Shown: piece after piece, positions 62,851-64,000 of the stretch
Layout: each line of letters begins with the position of its first letter
How positions within the stretch are numbered: position 1 is the stretch's first letter
NCBI GenBank assembly: GCA_031551355.1
Contig: JAVBNT010000023.1
Coordinates: 1-64,000 of the forward strand
Length of the DNA stretch: 64,000 nt
Direction of reading: 5' to 3'
From: JAVBNT01 sp031551355
Lineage (GTDB): Bacteria; Vulcanimicrobiota; CADAWZ01
Notes under the pieces: model-generated
Databases searched by the model: none
What the model was told of the DNA's origin: nothing
The model's input: only the letters and a program-made list of their open reading frames with translations
Made by a program: the position numbers and the translations under genes

Positions 62851-63030
62851 AGCGGGACTCTCAAGCCATTAAGTTAAGAGAGGAGGAGAACACAGAGAAT
62901 TTTACCTGTTAATTATTCTCCGTGGTCTCTGTGCCCTCTGTGAGGGACATATAGGAACTACTGGTGAATATTCAAAAGATGTCAAAATCGGCGATCAAAA
63001 GGCTAACTTAATGACATTGAGCGGGACTCT
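62851..63030. repeat. palindromic element with ATTAAGTTA arms, flanked by 11-bp direct repeats
   Basis: AGCGGGACTCT occurs as exact direct repeats at 62851-62861 and 63020-63030. Just inside, GCCATTAAGTTAAG (62866-62879) and CTAACTTAATGAC (63003-63015) are inverted, the same arm sequence as at 9639-9818. The core holds CACAGAGAAT...CTCTGTG palindromic sequence like a repeat common in many bacterial genomes. No gene; it fills the 367-nt gap before the GNAT gene. Confidence 0.65.
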
Positions 63031-63085
63031 ACGTTGAGCGGGCAAATTATCGGCCTGGCAACGCGGATACAATTCAGTGCCTCTT

Positions 63086-63682
63086 TTAGCTTATGGCCCA
63101 GAGATATAGTGAGGCGACACTCCCATACGGAGAGTAAAGCCGCCGGTAAGTTTCAAATCCGGCCTTACTTATTTCGTTTAATCCCTGAAGATTCATAAGT
63201 CCCCTCTTCACCGCCAAATCCCCATAACTGAAAATATCTTTCCTGTTAAGTGAAAAAATCAGCAGCATCTCGGCTGTCCATTGCCCCACGCCCTTAAGCG
63301 ATGAAAGGATACGTATTATTTCATCATCGCTTTTTTCCGGCAGGGAAGAAAAGTCAACCGTTCCGTCAACCGCAGCGACGGCAATTCCTTTAATATAGGA
63401 AGCCTTACGAAAAGACATGCCGCACTTCTGGATGTCATCAAGCTCTGAGTTATGGAGTGCTGCGGGCGTAATACCATTCAAAAAAGCAGCCAGACGCGAA
63501 CAAACGGTTATGGCAGCTTTACCGGAAATCTGCTGGCTGACAATACTTTCAACAAGAGCTGCAAAAATATCCGGATTTATTTCCCGCTCAATTTTACCGA
63601 CTTTTTCTATAACCCCGCCAAGTCTGGCATCTCTTTGGGACAGGTAGTCCATTTCCGCGCAGCCGTATTCAAAATACATCAT
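63086..63682 (-). CDS. DNA-3-methyladenine glycosylase (HhH-GPD, AlkA-like)
   Basis: The start at 63682 (MMYFEYG) follows CAGGTG by 8 nt; a TAA of the upstream gene lies just before. The 198-aa protein has the helix-hairpin-helix LSSLKGVGQWTAEMLL near 138 and the catalytic aspartate in FSYGDLAVKRG near 160. It excises alkylated purines. It is a short form without the AlkA N-terminal domain. It is the second gene after the ParB-like gene. Confidence 0.88.
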   Translation of the reverse strand: MMYFEYGCAEMDYLSQRDARLGGVIEKVGKIEREINPDIFAALVESIVSQQISGKAAITVCSRLAAFLNGITPAALHNSELDDIQKCGMSFRKASYIKGIAVAAVDGTVDFSSLPEKSDDEIIRILSSLKGVGQWTAEMLLIFSLNRKDIFSYGDLAVKRGLMNLQGLNEISKAGFETYRRLYSPYGSVASLYLWAIS

Positions 63683-63703
63683 AAAATTACACCTGAACAT
63701 AAT

Positions 63704-64000
63704 TTATCTGGAAAACAGCTCACAGGCAAAGGTATCGTTCCAGATATCGATAAAACGCTCATAATGCTTCCGTTCCAAAAAGAACGGCAGAAGTTCATGG
63801 CCAAAAATTTTATATGATTCTATAGAATCAATTCCCTGGCGGCGGGCTTTTGCCATACGGTGATTGCCGTCGATGATTTCAAAAACGCCGGGGCGTATCT
63901 CAGCCTGAATCACAGGTTTTGTTATATCGACATTAAGCATATGGGATTCATGAAGCGTGCCGCGACGGAAATGAGTGGAAAACCATTCGGAAAGATTTAT
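63704..64000 (-). CDS. ParB/Srx-like nuclease-domain protein, partial at the window edge
   Basis: The reading frame is open to the last base of the window, so the N-terminus is missing; 99 codons plus edge are seen. FEIIDGNHRMAKARRQG is the ParB/Srx-type motif (DGNHR). The visible C-terminal part has IFGHELLPFFLERKHYERF. This suggests a small ParB-like DNA-processing or regulatory protein. Its stop is 22 nt before the glycosylase start, so the two likely form an operon. Confidence 0.6.
   Translation of the reverse strand: MNLSEWFSTHFRRGTLHESHMLNVDITKPVIQAEIRPGVFEIIDGNHRMAKARRQGIDSIESYKIFGHELLPFFLERKHYERFIDIWNDTFACELFSR

Noticed and set aside
1..64000. CRISPR array, prophage or insertion sequence
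   Set aside because: No regularly spaced direct repeats, no transposase, integrase or phage structural gene was recognised on either strand.

Overview
The window is 64 kb of bacterial chromosome, AT-leaning and densely coded on both strands, with no rRNA, integrase, transposase or CRISPR array. Phylum cannot be fixed from sequence alone. Lipoproteins, ComEC, a GspF-type protein, eukaryotic-like Ser/Thr kinases fused to TPRs, lysine 2,3-aminomutase with 3,5-diaminohexanoate dehydrogenase, and AllFGH-type proteins suggest a little-studied, probably anaerobic, amino-acid and purine fermenting lineage of the environmental candidate-phylum kind. That placement is inference.

Layout. 0-12.9 kb: lipoproteins, a class III aminotransferase, an amidohydrolase, an RRM protein, a UDP-glucuronate decarboxylase-like enzyme, glycogen phosphorylase, and a minus-strand block with a beta-propeller and a glycosyltransferase. 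13-17.5 kb: a Met-rich lytic transglycosylase, then kdd and kamA (lysine fermentation). 17.47-19.3 kb: a consensus promoter, a tRNA-like noncoding RNA that I read as a bacterial Y RNA (YrlA type), and a TROVE/vWA protein (Ro60/Rsr type). 19.5-31 kb: comEC; rplL and rplJ with an L10 leader; a cyclic-2,3-DPG-synthetase-like GTPase; cutA; HU with a signal-peptidase-like protein lacking its catalytic serine; then, in transcription order on the minus strand, tRNA-Gly, tRNA-Thr, tRNA-Arg, tuf, rpmG, secE, nusG, rplK, rplA and a separately promoted tRNA-Ala. rpoBC does not follow rplL. 31.5-38.3 kb: an accessory-looking block with a primase-like/RecA-like fusion, a 31-residue lipoprotein, a duplicated-domain lipoprotein and a 1177-residue protein ending in a Shedu-type (DUF4263) PD-(D/E)XK nuclease domain.

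38.5-48.5 kb: a purine/carbamoyl-transfer and cell-shape region on the minus strand: nucleoside phosphorylase, AIM24-like protein, AllG, AllF, AllH, three DsrE-superfamily proteins (TusBCD-like), RodA, MinC and MiaA. 48.7-58.1 kb: a tightly spaced plus-strand signalling operon of kinase-TPR, TPR plus degenerate HD-GYP, GAF-adenylate cyclase, membrane Ser/Thr kinase and GspF-like protein. 58.2-64 kb: MsrAB, a zinc-ribbon protein, a large Gln/Met/Gly-rich protein, an acetyltransferase, a DNA glycosylase and a ParB-like gene cut by the window edge.

The intergenic regions carry several cloverleaf or hairpin palindromic elements bounded by inverted repeats, two of which share the same arms 53 kb apart. 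A set of intrinsic terminators shares a GCUGUC/GGCGGC wobble-paired stem. The most interesting unit is the promoter-YrlA-Rsr locus, followed by the Shedu and primase-like accessory block.
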